A DNA stretch of 64,000 nucleotides from Pseudomonas sp. SST3 (GTDB taxonomy: Bacteria; Pseudomonadota; Gammaproteobacteria; Pseudomonadales; Pseudomonadaceae), in contig NZ_QORI02000001.1 of NCBI RefSeq assembly GCF_003325755.1, positions 248,001 through 312,000 of the forward strand, read 5' to 3'. The number at the start of each line of letters is the position of its first letter. Position 1 is the stretch's first letter. The position numbers were made by a program, and so were the translations under genes. Shown one piece after another: positions 53,021-62,307 of this stretch. The notes beneath the pieces are model-generated. The model saw nothing but the letters and a program-made list of their open reading frames with translations. It was not told the origin of the DNA and made no database searches.

Positions 53021-53099
53021 TTGTCGGCAGCATTCGAGCGCACAAAGGCATGTCCGGTGTGCGGGTGGTCATTCATCCTCGACGGCATTGCAATGCGCG

Positions 53100-54017
53100 T
53101 CAGCGAAACGCCTCGACGATCAGTCGCCGCTGACGTTCATCCGGTAAACGGCCCTGCCCGGCCATGATGTTGTCGAGCATGTATCGCGGATTGGAGGTCG
53201 CAGGAATCACCGTGGTGACCGCGGGCTCGGCGAGGATGAATTTGAGCAGCAGCTGCGCCCAGGAACTGGCGTCGATCTCGGCCGCCCAGGCTGGCAGCGG
53301 TGTGTTCTTGACCCGCGATAGCAAACTGCCCCGGGTGAAGGGGCGGTTGATAAGCGTGGCGATGCCGTTATCGGCGCAGTACGGCAACAGGCGCTTCTCG
53401 GCGTTGCGCTCGCTGACCGAATAGTTGAACTGAACAAAGTCGACGGGCTCCTGCTTGAGCACCTCGAGCAGCCGGTCGTGCGCGGATTCGACATAGTGTG
53501 TCACCCCGATGTAGCGAACGCGGCCTTGCTCCTTCAGCTCGCGTAGCAGGCCAAGTTGTGTGCGGGTGTCCTGCAGGTTATGCACTTGGATCAGGTCGAT
53601 GACATCGGTCTGTAGAGCCCCGAAGCTGTCCTCGATCTGCTCCAGGCCACGTTCGCGTCCGGTGGCGGATACCTTGGTGGCGAGAAAGACCTGCCCGCGC
53701 GCCGTCTGTCGTTGGACCAGCTCACCCACCACCCGGTCGGCATTGCCATAGCTCGGAGCGGTGTCGATCAGGCGGGCGCCACCTTCGACGAAGACCCGCA
53801 ACACCTTGAGCAAGTCCTGCATTTCGGGATCATCGAGAGGGATGTCATGCGTGCGCGAAGTGCCCAGCCCGATCACCGGGAGCCATTCGCCAGTGGGCGG
53901 AATCTTGCGCAGGCGCAGTGGCTCCGCTGCCTTGGCAGCGCCCGGGACCAGAGACCCAAGGGCAGTTATCGCCGCCAATAAGGCGGTACGGTGAAGCAGC
54001 TGGCGGCGCGTCTGCAT
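53100..54017 (-). CDS. Tat-exported aldo/keto reductase
   Basis: 305-aa aldo/keto reductase with an N-terminal twin-arginine signal (MQTRRQLLHRTALLAAITAL, cleavage near AKA). The barrel shows the catalytic tetrad in order: D and Y in LIDTAPSYGNAD, K in FLATKVS, H in LIQVHNLQ. Start at the ATG at 54017; the frame runs on to 54218 but the Tat signal begins here. Periplasmic location is unusual for an NADPH-type enzyme because the cofactor would be bound before export. Substrate unknown. Converges on the DUF4105 gene. Confidence 0.86.
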   Translation of the reverse strand: MQTRRQLLHRTALLAAITALGSLVPGAAKAAEPLRLRKIPPTGEWLPVIGLGTSRTHDIPLDDPEMQDLLKVLRVFVEGGARLIDTAPSYGNADRVVGELVQRQTARGQVFLATKVSATGRERGLEQIEDSFGALQTDVIDLIQVHNLQDTRTQLGLLRELKEQGRVRYIGVTHYVESAHDRLLEVLKQEPVDFVQFNYSVSERNAEKRLLPYCADNGIATLINRPFTRGSLLSRVKNTPLPAWAAEIDASSWAQLLLKFILAEPAVTTVIPATSNPRYMLDNIMAGQGRLPDERQRRLIVEAFR

Positions 54018-54317
54018 GGACGGGTTCTCCAGGTCGGTGGCACAGCGACGCTTGAGTATGGTCGACTTCATCCGACTCTTCGGCGCATCGCCCTGGCAGA
54101 GCTTTTCCGTTTGTTTCAGATGAAGCCAACATGCCGCTGTGCAGGTGCAGGTGCAGGTGCAGGTGCAGAGGGCGCTACGCAACGGGCAATGCAGCGTGTC
54201 GACACGGCGTACTGGCAAAAGGCCTCCATTTCGGTTCTACTTCGCGCAGCCGTATGGCTACCGCCCATTGCATCGCGTCCAGAGAAGCGTCGCAGGCTCG
54301 CAACAGATCGAGACAGC
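54018..54317. other. Intergenic region with hexanucleotide repeat
   Basis: Divergent leader between the aldo/keto reductase and the small protein at 54318. Besides the tandem GTGCAG array at 54139-54168, no gene or recognisable promoter is seen. Confidence 0.5.
54139..54168. repeat. Tandem hexanucleotide repeat (GTGCAG)x5
   Basis: Five perfect copies of GTGCAG between divergent genes, about 120 bp upstream of the aldo/keto reductase start. Such short arrays can change copy number by slippage and alter promoter spacing. It keeps a reading frame open on both strands, but no gene uses it. Confidence 0.85.
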
Positions 54318-54554
54318 ATGTCCAATCACTCGCCCAAGCCCACCAAGCAGTCGCCGTCCAACCCGCGAGAGCGCACGGAGCAAGCCGCCTGGCGGCCCAA
54401 GGCGCAGCGGCATCGACGCCACAGGCTAATCAGCCTGGCCTATGTGTTGGGCCTGTTGTTGGTCTTCATCCTCAGCCTGCTCCTGCTGCCCGCCGACACC
54501 GGCCTCGGCAAACTGTTGTGGGGTGAAGACGAGGGTGTACGCCAGGCGTTGTGA
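54318..54554 (+). CDS. Small single-pass membrane protein, function unknown
   Basis: 78-aa protein: a basic, Pro/Ser/Gln-rich N-terminus (SNHSPKPTKQSPSNPRERTE), one membrane helix at about 39-58 (ISLAYVLGLLLVFILSLLLL) and a short acidic tail. The positive N-terminus suggests that end stays in the cytoplasm. No recognised family. Convergent with recQ. Confidence 0.55.
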   Translation: MSNHSPKPTKQSPSNPRERTEQAAWRPKAQRHRRHRLISLAYVLGLLLVFILSLLLLPADTGLGKLLWGEDEGVRQAL

Positions 54555-54624
54555 CTTGGCGGAGCGCCACGCAACGTCCCCGGCTTCCATCCAGAGCCTG
54601 AACAGGCCAAGGGCTGCGGCCGTG

Positions 54625-56565
54625 CTAGCGGCTCTCTCGTGCCGTCACGACCCGCTCACGCACCTCGGCGTAGGGATAGGCTTCCAGCGACGCGAATCCT
54701 GGAATACTGCGAGCCTTGAGCTTGGTGAACACCGGCACGCTGATGCCGCAGAGGAAACGCGTCAGGCATTCGGTGCTGGGCGCGCGGTCCTTGAGCTGTC
54801 GATAACGTTGATTGAACTGGACGCAACGAGCCACCATGTCCTGTTCATTCAAAGGCGTCAGTGCAGGCGGCTCGGGCAGTTGTGCGACTCGCCCCTGGCA
54901 TACCGAGCAATGCCTGCACTGCTGTGGTGCTTGCGCATCGCCGAAATAGGCAGCCAGACGCTGGCTGAGGCACTCATCGGATTCAAACAACCCGAGCATA
55001 TTGTTGATGCGAGTGATCTCACTCGTTTCGTGTTGCTTGAAATAGGCGTGCAGCTCGCCGCTTAGCAGCTGCGGGTCGAAGCCCGAATTCAGCAGCGCGT
55101 AGACCTCGGTCATCTGCTTGCTCTCCAGCTCGATCCAGCCCTTCTCCTGAAAATAGTCCAGCGCCTTGACCACCCGTGCGCGATCGGCGCCGTGCTGCTG
55201 ATAGAGCGCATCGAAATCCAGCGTGCACCAGGTTCTCGCGCGCGCCGAGGTGTGCACGATAGCTTCGACGAATTGCCGTCGCTCGCCTTCGAATTTCGAA
55301 AGCAGCATTTCGGGTTCGAGCAGGTACTTGAAGCGATACTCTGCGAAATAAGCGAAGCGAGGCGCGATGATGCCGCGCAGCTCCAGCTGCACCAGCAGCG
55401 TTTTCAGCGGCAACTGGCGGATGTTGCTCTGATCGGAGAGCTGATTGAGCATCAGCTCCCATTGCCCATTCGAGGCTGACTGCAACAACTCGTCGAGTAC
55501 GCAGCGGATGCCTTCGCGCTCCGGCGTATCGCCATAGACGAAGTTCTGCAACACGTTGAGGCTGTCACGGTTGGCTAGCACCAAGCAGTCGGATGGCCGA
55601 CCGTCGCGACCGGCGCGACCGATCTCCTGGCTGTAGTTCTCCACCGATTTCGGCAGGTCGTAGTGCACCACGTTGCGGATGTCGGATTTGTCGATCCCCA
55701 TGCCGAAGGCGATCGTGGCGACGATGCAGTTCAGCTCGCCGGTCATGAAGCGCCGCTGTATCGATTCACGCAGCTCATGGTTCATCCCGGCGTGATAGGC
55801 GCTCGCCGGAAAGCCGCGCTGCGCCAGATGTTCGGCGACCTGTTCGGCCGTCTTCTGCTGGGTGACGTAGACGATGGTCGGCTGCCCGGTCTTGTCCGCC
55901 AGCCATTCCACCAGCCGGCGCTGCTTGTTCATGCCGGCAACCGGCTCGATCAGCAGATTCAGGTTGGCGCGATAGAAGCCCGTGGTTACCACGTCCCCTG
56001 CGTCGATGGCGAACTTGGCCTGCATATCGGTAATGACCGGGGGTGTCGCCGTGGCGGTCAGCAGCAGCACCTGGGGGATGTTGAACTGGCGTTGGTAGTC
56101 GGGAAGCTTGAGGTAGTCCGGGCGGAAATTGTGGCCCCACTCCGAAATACAGTGCGCCTCGTCCACCACTAGCAGAGAAATCGGCACCTGGGCGATGAAG
56201 GTGCGGAAGCGCTCGTTCTTCAGACGCTCCACCGAGATCATCAGAATCTTCAGTTCGCCGGACTTGGCGCGGCTCATGGTTTCGCTGAGCTGCTCGCGGC
56301 TCTGCGCCGAATCGATGCTGGCGGCGGCGACTCCGTGTCGGTGCAGGAATGCCAGCTGGTCCTGCATCAGCGCCAACAGCGGCGAGACGACCAGCGTGAG
56401 GTGCGGCAACAGCAGCGCCGGCAGCTGGTAGCACAGGGATTTTCCCGATCCAGTGGGAAAGATTGCCGCCGCCGAGCGCCCGGCCACCACGGCGCGAATG
56501 GCCTGCTCCTGGCCTGGGCGGAAGCCGTCATAGCCAAACGTCTGTTTGAGGGTTTGTTCGATCAT
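54625..56565 (-). CDS. recQ: RecQ-family ATP-dependent DNA helicase
   Basis: 646-aa superfamily 2 helicase. Motif I FPTGSGKSLCYQLP, motif II VVDEAHCISEWGHNFRPDY, motif III LTATATP, motif V ATIAFGMGIDKSDIR and motif VI QEIGRAGRDGRPSDC are complete. The zinc-binding cysteines CRHCSVC lie at about 558-564, later than usual, and no typical HRDC domain is visible at the C-terminus (the end reads GFASLEAYPYAEVRERV). This fits the long RecQ form of pseudomonads rather than E. coli RecQ. Acts in recombination repair. Confidence 0.9.
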   Translation of the reverse strand: MIEQTLKQTFGYDGFRPGQEQAIRAVVAGRSAAAIFPTGSGKSLCYQLPALLLPHLTLVVSPLLALMQDQLAFLHRHGVAAASIDSAQSREQLSETMSRAKSGELKILMISVERLKNERFRTFIAQVPISLLVVDEAHCISEWGHNFRPDYLKLPDYQRQFNIPQVLLLTATATPPVITDMQAKFAIDAGDVVTTGFYRANLNLLIEPVAGMNKQRRLVEWLADKTGQPTIVYVTQQKTAEQVAEHLAQRGFPASAYHAGMNHELRESIQRRFMTGELNCIVATIAFGMGIDKSDIRNVVHYDLPKSVENYSQEIGRAGRDGRPSDCLVLANRDSLNVLQNFVYGDTPEREGIRCVLDELLQSASNGQWELMLNQLSDQSNIRQLPLKTLLVQLELRGIIAPRFAYFAEYRFKYLLEPEMLLSKFEGERRQFVEAIVHTSARARTWCTLDFDALYQQHGADRARVVKALDYFQEKGWIELESKQMTEVYALLNSGFDPQLLSGELHAYFKQHETSEITRINNMLGLFESDECLSQRLAAYFGDAQAPQQCRHCSVCQGRVAQLPEPPALTPLNEQDMVARCVQFNQRYRQLKDRAPSTECLTRFLCGISVPVFTKLKARSIPGFASLEAYPYAEVRERVVTARESR

Positions 56566-56807
56566 CGTGAGTCACTCCTTTGACTGAGCGCCAGAAGGTA
56601 GCAAAAGGAGGGAGACGGTACTGCAAAGCGGTCACCGGAGCGCGGTCAGCCGTCTGGAAAGCGAATAGGGACGCGGCATGCCTCTCGGCGCGAGCTGGCG
56701 GACCAGCCGGCCGTACCGCTATAGAGCAGCAGCCGATCGGCTCGAGCGCGATCGGTGCACGTCTGGCCCGCGGAAGGGACGCATTGCACGTCCCTCGGCA
56801 ACCTCGA

Positions 56808-57410
56808 TCAGAACCGGTCGCGAATGATCACTTCATCCAACGGTAGTTTGCCGACTCGCGGCTTCGGCTCGACGGTACGCTTGCCCACCGCGACCATCAT
56901 GGCGATGGCGTGGTTGTCCGGCAGATTGATCAGCTTGCCAACCGCATCGAAATCGAAACCATCCATGGGGCAGGAATCCAGGCCCTTGCCGCGCGCGGCG
57001 AGCATCAACGTCTGCGCCATCAGGCCACAGCTGCGCATGGCTTCATCCCGCTGTACCTGCGGCTTGCCGCGGTAGTAGTTATCGATGGCGCCGGCCATGT
57101 AGTCCTGCACTTCGTTCGGTGCGCCTTCCCAGACACGGCGAACATTCTTTTCCCAGCTGTCCAGCTGCGCGCAGACCACCACCAGCATCGAGGCGTCAGT
57201 CATCTGCGCCTGGTTCCAGCCCACCTCGCGTATCTGCGCGCGCAGCGCCGGATCGCTGACTTCGACGAGGCGCACATGCTGCAGGTTGAAGGCGGAAGGC
57301 GCCAGCAGCGCCATCTGCAGCAGCTCGTCCTTCTCTTCGCGACTGAGCTTGAAGCTGGTGTCATAGGCCTTCACGGCGCGGCGGGTCTGGATGGCTTCTT
57401 CGATCTGCAT
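56808..57410 (-). CDS. Nitroreductase family protein
   Basis: 200-aa FMN-dependent oxidoreductase. Family stretches: IQTRRAVKAYDTSFKLSREE at the N-terminus (RRAVK phosphate-binding), LAPSAFNLQHVRLVEVSDP, and GKGLDSCPMDGFDFDAVGKL near the C-terminus. Start at the ATG at 57410; the frame extends to 57527. NfnB/YdgI-like dimeric fold. Substrates of such enzymes (nitroaromatics, quinones, malonic semialdehyde) cannot be told apart here. Confidence 0.88.
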   Translation of the reverse strand: MQIEEAIQTRRAVKAYDTSFKLSREEKDELLQMALLAPSAFNLQHVRLVEVSDPALRAQIREVGWNQAQMTDASMLVVVCAQLDSWEKNVRRVWEGAPNEVQDYMAGAIDNYYRGKPQVQRDEAMRSCGLMAQTLMLAARGKGLDSCPMDGFDFDAVGKLINLPDNHAIAMMVAVGKRTVEPKPRVGKLPLDEVIIRDRF

Positions 57411-57552
57411 GAGGTGGCTCCGCTTGGTAAAAATCGTGGACGCCATCCTATGCGCCTGAACTGATCGAATCCATGCGCGTTCATCGATGTTATTCATCAG
57501 CCGCGTCGATCCATTACCTGGCAGCACGTCGACCGAAAAAGCGGTCGCCCAC

Positions 57553-57575
57553 GAAAAAGCCGCCCGCAGGCGGCT
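57553..57575 (-). terminator. Rho-independent terminator after pckA
   Basis: On the minus strand AGCCGCC-TGCG-GGCGGCT followed by TTTTT, 18 bp past the pckA stop. It also separates pckA from the nitroreductase gene read in the same direction. Confidence 0.9.
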
Positions 57576-57593
57576 GTTTCGATACAGCTGGTA

Positions 57594-59135
57594 TTAGAGC
57601 TGTGGACCGGCGCCCTTGATGGCCTCGGATACATCGAACTTCTTGAAGTTGTCGATGAACTTGTTCGCCAGCTCCTTGGCCGCTTCGTCGTAGGCGTTCT
57701 GGTCCGCCCAAGTGTTACGCGGGTTGAGCAACTGGGTATCGACGCCCTCGACGGCTTTTGGCACGTCCAGGTTGATGATTGGTAGATGCTCGGTTTCGGC
57801 ACCCACCAGCGCACCGCTCTGGATCGCGGCGATCACCGCACGGGTCGTTGGAATGTTGAAGCGCTTGCCGACACCGTAGCCACCGCCGGTCCAGCCGGTG
57901 TTGACCAGATAGACCTTGGAGCCGAACGCCTGGATGCGCTTGATCAGCAACTCGGCGTAGACACCGGCCGGACGCGGGAAGAAAGGTGCGCCGAAGCAGG
58001 TGGAAAAGGTCGACTTGATACCGCTACCGGAACCCATTTCGGTGGAACCCACCAATGCGGTGTAGCCCGACAGGAAGTGGTACGCGGCCTGTTCGTTGTT
58101 CAGGATCGATACCGGGGGCAGCACGCCAGTCAGATCACAGGTGAGGAAGATTACGGCGTTCGGCTCACCGCCGAGGTTCTTCTCGGAACGCTTCTCGACG
58201 TACTCCAGCGGATAGGCGGCGCGGCTGTTCTGGGTCAGGCTGTCGTCGGTGTAATCGGCGATGCGCTCGTCGCTCAGCACGACGTTTTCCAGCACGGTGC
58301 CGAACTGGATGGCTTTCCAGATTACCGGCTCGTTCTTCTCGGACAGGTCGATGCACTTGGCGTAGCAACCGCCTTCGATGTTGAACACCACGCCGGTGCC
58401 CCAGCCATGCTCGTCATCGCCGATCAGGTAGCGCGATTCGTCGGCCGACAGGGTGGTCTTGCCGGTACCCGACAGACCGAAGAACAGCGTGACGTCGCCT
58501 TCTTCGCCGATGTTGGCGGCGCAATGCATCGGCAACACGTCGGCTTCGGGCAGCAGGTAGTTCTGCACCGAGAACATCGCCTTCTTCATTTCACCGGCGT
58601 AACGCATGCCCGCGATAAGGACCTTCTTCTGGGCGAAGTTGATGATCACGCAACCGTCGGAGTTGGTGCCGTCGCGCTCGGGCACACACTCGAAGTTGGC
58701 GACGTTGAGAACCTGCCACTGGTCTTTGCTCGCGGGGTTGTACTGCGCCGGGTTGATGAACAGTTGGCGGCCAAAGAGGTTCTGCCAGGCCGTTGCGGTG
58801 GACATCTTCACCGGTAGGTAGTGACCTTCGGACGAGCCTACATGGACGTGGGAAACGAAATGATCCTGAGCCTTGTTGAAGGTCTCGACGCGATCCCACA
58901 GGGTATCGAACTTCTCGGCCGGGAACGGACGGTTGATCGGGCCCCAGGCGATGGAATCCTGAGTGCTGGGCTCTTCGACGATATAGCGATCAGCTGGCGA
59001 ACGACCGGTCCGGTGGCCAGTTTTCACGACGAGCGCACCATTGGCGGCCAATTCACCCTCACCGCGTTTGATGGCTTCTTCGATCAGTTGAGCGGTGCTG
59101 ATATCGGTATACACGGTGTTATTGGCTTGCGTCAT
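57594..59135 (-). CDS. pckA: Phosphoenolpyruvate carboxykinase (ATP)
   Basis: 513-aa gluconeogenic enzyme converting oxaloacetate and ATP to phosphoenolpyruvate. Signatures: [34 protein letters not shown], the kinase-1a P-loop [16 protein letters not shown] at about 236-250, [20 protein letters not shown] and [17 protein letters not shown]. The ATG at 59135 is preceded by GGGGAA. A 26-bp palindrome lies in the leader. Confidence 0.97.
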   Translation of the reverse strand: MTQANNTVYTDISTAQLIEEAIKRGEGELAANGALVVKTGHRTGRSPADRYIVEEPSTQDSIAWGPINRPFPAEKFDTLWDRVETFNKAQDHFVSHVHVGSSEGHYLPVKMSTATAWQNLFGRQLFINPAQYNPASKDQWQVLNVANFECVPERDGTNSDGCVIINFAQKKVLIAGMRYAGEMKKAMFSVQNYLLPEADVLPMHCAANIGEEGDVTLFFGLSGTGKTTLSADESRYLIGDDEHGWGTGVVFNIEGGCYAKCIDLSEKNEPVIWKAIQFGTVLENVVLSDERIADYTDDSLTQNSRAAYPLEYVEKRSEKNLGGEPNAVIFLTCDLTGVLPPVSILNNEQAAYHFLSGYTALVGSTEMGSGSGIKSTFSTCFGAPFFPRPAGVYAELLIKRIQAFGSKVYLVNTGWTGGGYGVGKRFNIPTTRAVIAAIQSGALVGAETEHLPIINLDVPKAVEGVDTQLLNPRNTWADQNAYDEAAKELANKFIDNFKKFDVSEAIKGAGPQL

Positions 59136-59174
59136 GAGTTCCCCGTCGGCTCTGGGCCGATTCCTCCATGCTGT

Positions 59175-59200
59175 TGTAGCCCTCCGTAGAGTGGGCTACA
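59175..59200. promoter_or_regulatory. Palindrome in the pckA leader
   Basis: TGTAGCCC at 59175-59182 and GGGCTACA at 59193-59200 form an 8-bp stem around a 10-nt loop, 40 bp upstream of the pckA start. Upstream on the minus strand is a run of T residues and a CATAAT that could be a -10 box near 59215. It could be an RNA hairpin or a protein-binding site. Confidence 0.4.
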
Positions 59201-59302
59201 CCGAAAAAAAGTGCGCGCGATTATGACAGAAATGACGCTGCGCTGGGTATGAGCCCGTGATGGCGAAAAGGTTCCTAGCGCCCCGAGACCTTTAATATCG
59301 GG

Positions 59303-60202
59303 TCAGTGTCGAGTGCCAGAGGGACCTTCGATACCCGCACCGGCGAACAGCTGGGCGACGTCTGCGGCATCGAAGCGGTAGCTGTGATTGCAGAACTGGC
59401 AGTCGATGGTGATCGCACCACCCTGCTCACCAAGCAATAACTCGGCGTCGTGCTGGCCCAGGCTGGCGATCGCGTTGGCCGAACGCTCACGGGAGCAGCT
59501 GCAGCGGAAGCTGATCGGACGCGGTTCGAACAGCCGCACCTGTTCCTCGTGATAGAGGCGGTGCAAGACGGTTTGGGTGTCCAGGCCGAGCAATTCCTCG
59601 GCCGACAGGGTATCGGCCAGCGTGCGCAGATGCTGCCAGCTGGCCTCACGCGCCTCGCCGTCACGGATGCGATCGGCCGGCAGCTGCTGCAGCAGCATGC
59701 CGCAGGCACGGCGACCATCGGCGGCAAGCCAGAAGCGCGTCGGCAGCTGCTCGGACGAGGCGAAATAGCTCGACAGGCTGTCCGCCAGATTGGCGCCGTC
59801 CAGCGCGACGATGCCCTGGTAGCGCTGGCCATTGGTCGGGTCGATGGTCATGGCAAGCACGCCCTCGGGCATCAGCTCGGCCAGGGTGGCGCCCGGGGTC
59901 AGCTGCTCTTCGTGATAACGGGCGATGCCGCGCACCTCGCGGTTGCTCGAGCATTCGACCATCAACAGCGGCACCGCTCCGGATGAGCGCGCCTGCAACA
60001 CCATCAGGCCATCGAATTTCAGCGTGCCGACCAGCAGCCCCGCCGCCGCGAGCAGTTCGCCAAGCAGCTGCGCAACCGGCTCCGGGTAGTCGTGCTTGGC
60101 CAAGACCTCGGCGTAGCTGCGCTCGAGCCCGACCCACTCGCCACGCACGTCGGTGTCATCGAAGAGGAATCGCTGGGTGTAATCGGAATCGAGCATTAGC
60201 AT
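59303..60202 (-). CDS. hslO: Redox-regulated chaperone Hsp33
   Basis: 299-aa holdase chaperone activated by oxidation. The zinc-binding cysteines that act as the redox switch are at the C-terminus: CSC (in [10 protein letters not shown]) and CQFC about 30 residues later. The N-terminal domain has the Hsp33 pattern [20 protein letters not shown] and LVECSSN-like [16 protein letters not shown]. Start at the ATG at 60202; an ATG at 60196 is equally possible. Read in the same direction as hslR upstream. Confidence 0.94.
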   Translation of the reverse strand: MLMLDSDYTQRFLFDDTDVRGEWVGLERSYAEVLAKHDYPEPVAQLLGELLAAAGLLVGTLKFDGLMVLQARSSGAVPLLMVECSSNREVRGIARYHEEQLTPGATLAELMPEGVLAMTIDPTNGQRYQGIVALDGANLADSLSSYFASSEQLPTRFWLAADGRRACGMLLQQLPADRIRDGEAREASWQHLRTLADTLSAEELLGLDTQTVLHRLYHEEQVRLFEPRPISFRCSCSRERSANAIASLGQHDAELLLGEQGGAITIDCQFCNHSYRFDAADVAQLFAGAGIEGPSGTRH

Positions 60203-60331
60203 AACCAGAGCAGATTGAGGGCCGGTGCCGCTGCGCAGATGCCGAGTTCATCGACTCGACCATCACGCTCGGCGCCTGAAAGAAGGGACCGCATTCTAGG
60301 TCGAAAGTGGCAGCGGTCCAACTGCCGCTGC

Positions 60332-60727
60332 TCAGCCCGCGTCCGAGCGAAAGCGCTGCAACGCTCGACGCTGCTTCTTGCTCGGTTTGCCGTCGGTTTC
60401 CACGCCCAGAGTTCCGGCCTTGCGCATCGCCGCAGCGTTCTCGCGACGTGCCAGGCTTTCAGCAGTTTCCTCGTAGAGCAACTGTGCCTCCGGCGCGCCT
60501 CGGCGCACAGCAGACAACGCTCGAATCACCACCGTGCGCTCGTCGAAACCGGCGCGAATCACCAGCTCTTCGCCGAGTTTCGGCTCCTTGCTCGGCTTGC
60601 AGCGCTCACCGCGACAATGCACCTTGCCGCCTTCGATGGCGGCCTTCGCCAGCGCTCGCGTCTTGAAGAAGCGCGCGGCCCATAACCACTTGTCCAACCG
60701 GACTTTGTCGTCGTCTTTTTCGCTCAT
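60332..60727 (-). CDS. hslR: Ribosome-associated heat shock protein Hsp15
   Basis: 131-aa S4-domain RNA-binding protein that rescues 50S subunits carrying stalled nascent chains. S4 motif at residues 7-60: VRLDKWLWAARFFKTRALAK then AAIEGGKVHCRGERCKPSK. A basic C-terminal tail ends KPSKKQRRALQRFRSDAG. Upstream of hslO in the same direction, the common hslR-hslO arrangement; diverges from rimB. Confidence 0.93.
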   Translation of the reverse strand: MSEKDDDKVRLDKWLWAARFFKTRALAKAAIEGGKVHCRGERCKPSKEPKLGEELVIRAGFDERTVVIRALSAVRRGAPEAQLLYEETAESLARRENAAAMRKAGTLGVETDGKPSKKQRRALQRFRSDAG

Positions 60728-60801
60728 CGCTCAACTCAATCAACCGTCGTGTTGTCATAGAGTCGTACAGGTAGATGCGGTTGTCATGCACCCCGTCTAG
60801 A

Positions 60802-61299
60802 ATGCGCGGAAATCTACTGGATACGCTTTTGTTGAACAGCCCCGACCCCCAGACAGTCATCGGTTTGCGCGAATGGATCGCCCTGCCTGAGCTCGGCGTG
60901 GTCGGCCTGCGCGCCAAAATCGATACCGGCGCCAGTACGTCCGCATTGCATGCCACCGATATCAGCGAATTCGAGCGCGGCGGCAAACGCTGGGTTCGTT
61001 TTACCGCTCACCTGGGCACCCTGGTGCAGCGGCGTCATCGCTGCGAGGCGCCGGTAATTGCACGCAAGACGATCAAAAGCTCCAACGGCCATGTGCAGAC
61101 CCGCTATGTGGTACGCACACTGCTGGCGCTGGGCACTCATCTGTGGCCCGTGGAATTCACCCTTACCTGTCGCAAGACCATGCGCTATCGCCTGCTGTTG
61201 GGATCAAAAGCCCTGATGGACGGCAAATGGCTGGTCGACCCTGCGCGCACTTACGTGCAGGAAAAACCCCAGACCCTTACCTCTCCCGGTGCCCAATGA
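60802..61299 (+). CDS. rimB: Retropepsin-like putative protease, RimB-type
   Basis: About 165 aa. The core is [20 protein letters not shown] followed by [12 protein letters not shown], the Asp-Thr-Gly-Ala motif of retroviral-type aspartic proteases; later [11 protein letters not shown] and [16 protein letters not shown] are also family features. Databases call this family ATP-dependent zinc protease. In Pseudomonas fluorescens the RimB protein of the rimABK system belongs here and influences RimK; that link is from the literature, the name here from context. The stop overlaps rimK (ATGA). The start is uncertain: ATG at 60802, or in-frame ATG at 60775. Confidence 0.82.
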   Translation: MRGNLLDTLLLNSPDPQTVIGLREWIALPELGVVGLRAKIDTGASTSALHATDISEFERGGKRWVRFTAHLGTLVQRRHRCEAPVIARKTIKSSNGHVQTRYVVRTLLALGTHLWPVEFTLTCRKTMRYRLLLGSKALMDGKWLVDPARTYVQEKPQTLTSPGAQ

Positions 61300-62200
61300 A
61301 AATCGCCGTGCTGTCGCGCAATCCACGTTTGTATTCGACCCGCCGCTTAGTGGAGGCCGGCCAACAGCGCGGCCATGAAGTGGTTGTGATCGATACGCTG
61401 CGCGCGTACATGAACATCGCCAGTCACAAGCCGCAGATTCACTACCGCGGCCGTCCCCTGGAAGGCTTCGACGCCGTCATTCCGCGGATCGGCGCCTCCG
61501 TCACCTTCTACGGCTGCGCGGTCCTGCGTCAGTTCGAAATGCAGGGGGTGTTCCCGCTCAACGAATCGGTGGCCATCGCCCGCTCGCGCGACAAGCTGCG
61601 CTCGCTGCAGCTACTGGCGCGCCGCGGCATCGGCCTGCCGGTGACCGGTTTCGCCCACTCGCCGGATGACATCGCCGACCTCATCCGAATGGTCAACGGC
61701 GCGCCCCTAGTCATCAAGGTGCTGGAGGGGACTCAGGGTATCGGCGTGGTCATGTGCGAAACCGCCACCGCCGCCGAGTCGGTGATCGAAGCGTTCATGG
61801 GTCTGAAGCAGGACATCATGGTTCAGGAATACATCAAGGAAGCCGGCGGCGCGGACATCCGCTGCTTCGTGGTTGGCGACAAGGTCATCGCCGCGATGAA
61901 GCGTCAGGCAAAGCCCGGTGAATTTCGCTCCAACCTGCACCGCGGCGGTACCGCCAGCCTGATCAAGATCACCCCTGAGGAGCGCATGACCGCCATCCGC
62001 GCGGCGAAAGTCATGGGCCTGAGCGTGGCCGGTGTCGATATCCTGCGATCCAATCACGTCCGCTGGTGATGGAAGTGAACTCCTCACCGGGCCTGGCCGG
62101 CATCGAGGAAACCACCGGCAAGGACGTCGCCGGGCTGATCATCCAGTACTTGGAAAAGAATGCCGGCCCGCATCTGACGCGAACCAAGGGAAAGGGTTAA
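61296..62200 (+). pseudogene. rimK: Ribosomal protein S6 glutamate ligase RimK, one-base frameshift
   Basis: ATP-grasp ligase of 301 aa if repaired, which adds glutamates to the C-terminus of ribosomal protein S6. The main frame (61296-62069) has [40 protein letters not shown] and the ATP-grasp [24 protein letters not shown] stretch ([18 protein letters not shown]). It ends early at ILRSNHVRW; the family continues [19 protein letters not shown], which is present in the next frame ([19 protein letters not shown] to 62200). Restoring one G in CACGTCC at about 62058 joins them. The metal-binding MEVN and last 45 residues would be lost if the shift is real. Confidence 0.88.
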
Positions 62201-62307
62201 GCGGAGCTGGACAGCGATAACGTCAGGCTTCAAACCTCAAGCGCTAGACGTTTTCAGCTTGAGCCTGGCCGTCCGCTGCGGCTGCTTCAAGCAGCTGTTC
62301 AATAGCT

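Noticed and set aside
54139..54168. GTGCAG array as a CRISPR-like repeat
   Set aside because: The units are 6 bp and directly adjacent with no spacers; no cas genes are present. No CRISPR array was found anywhere in the window.
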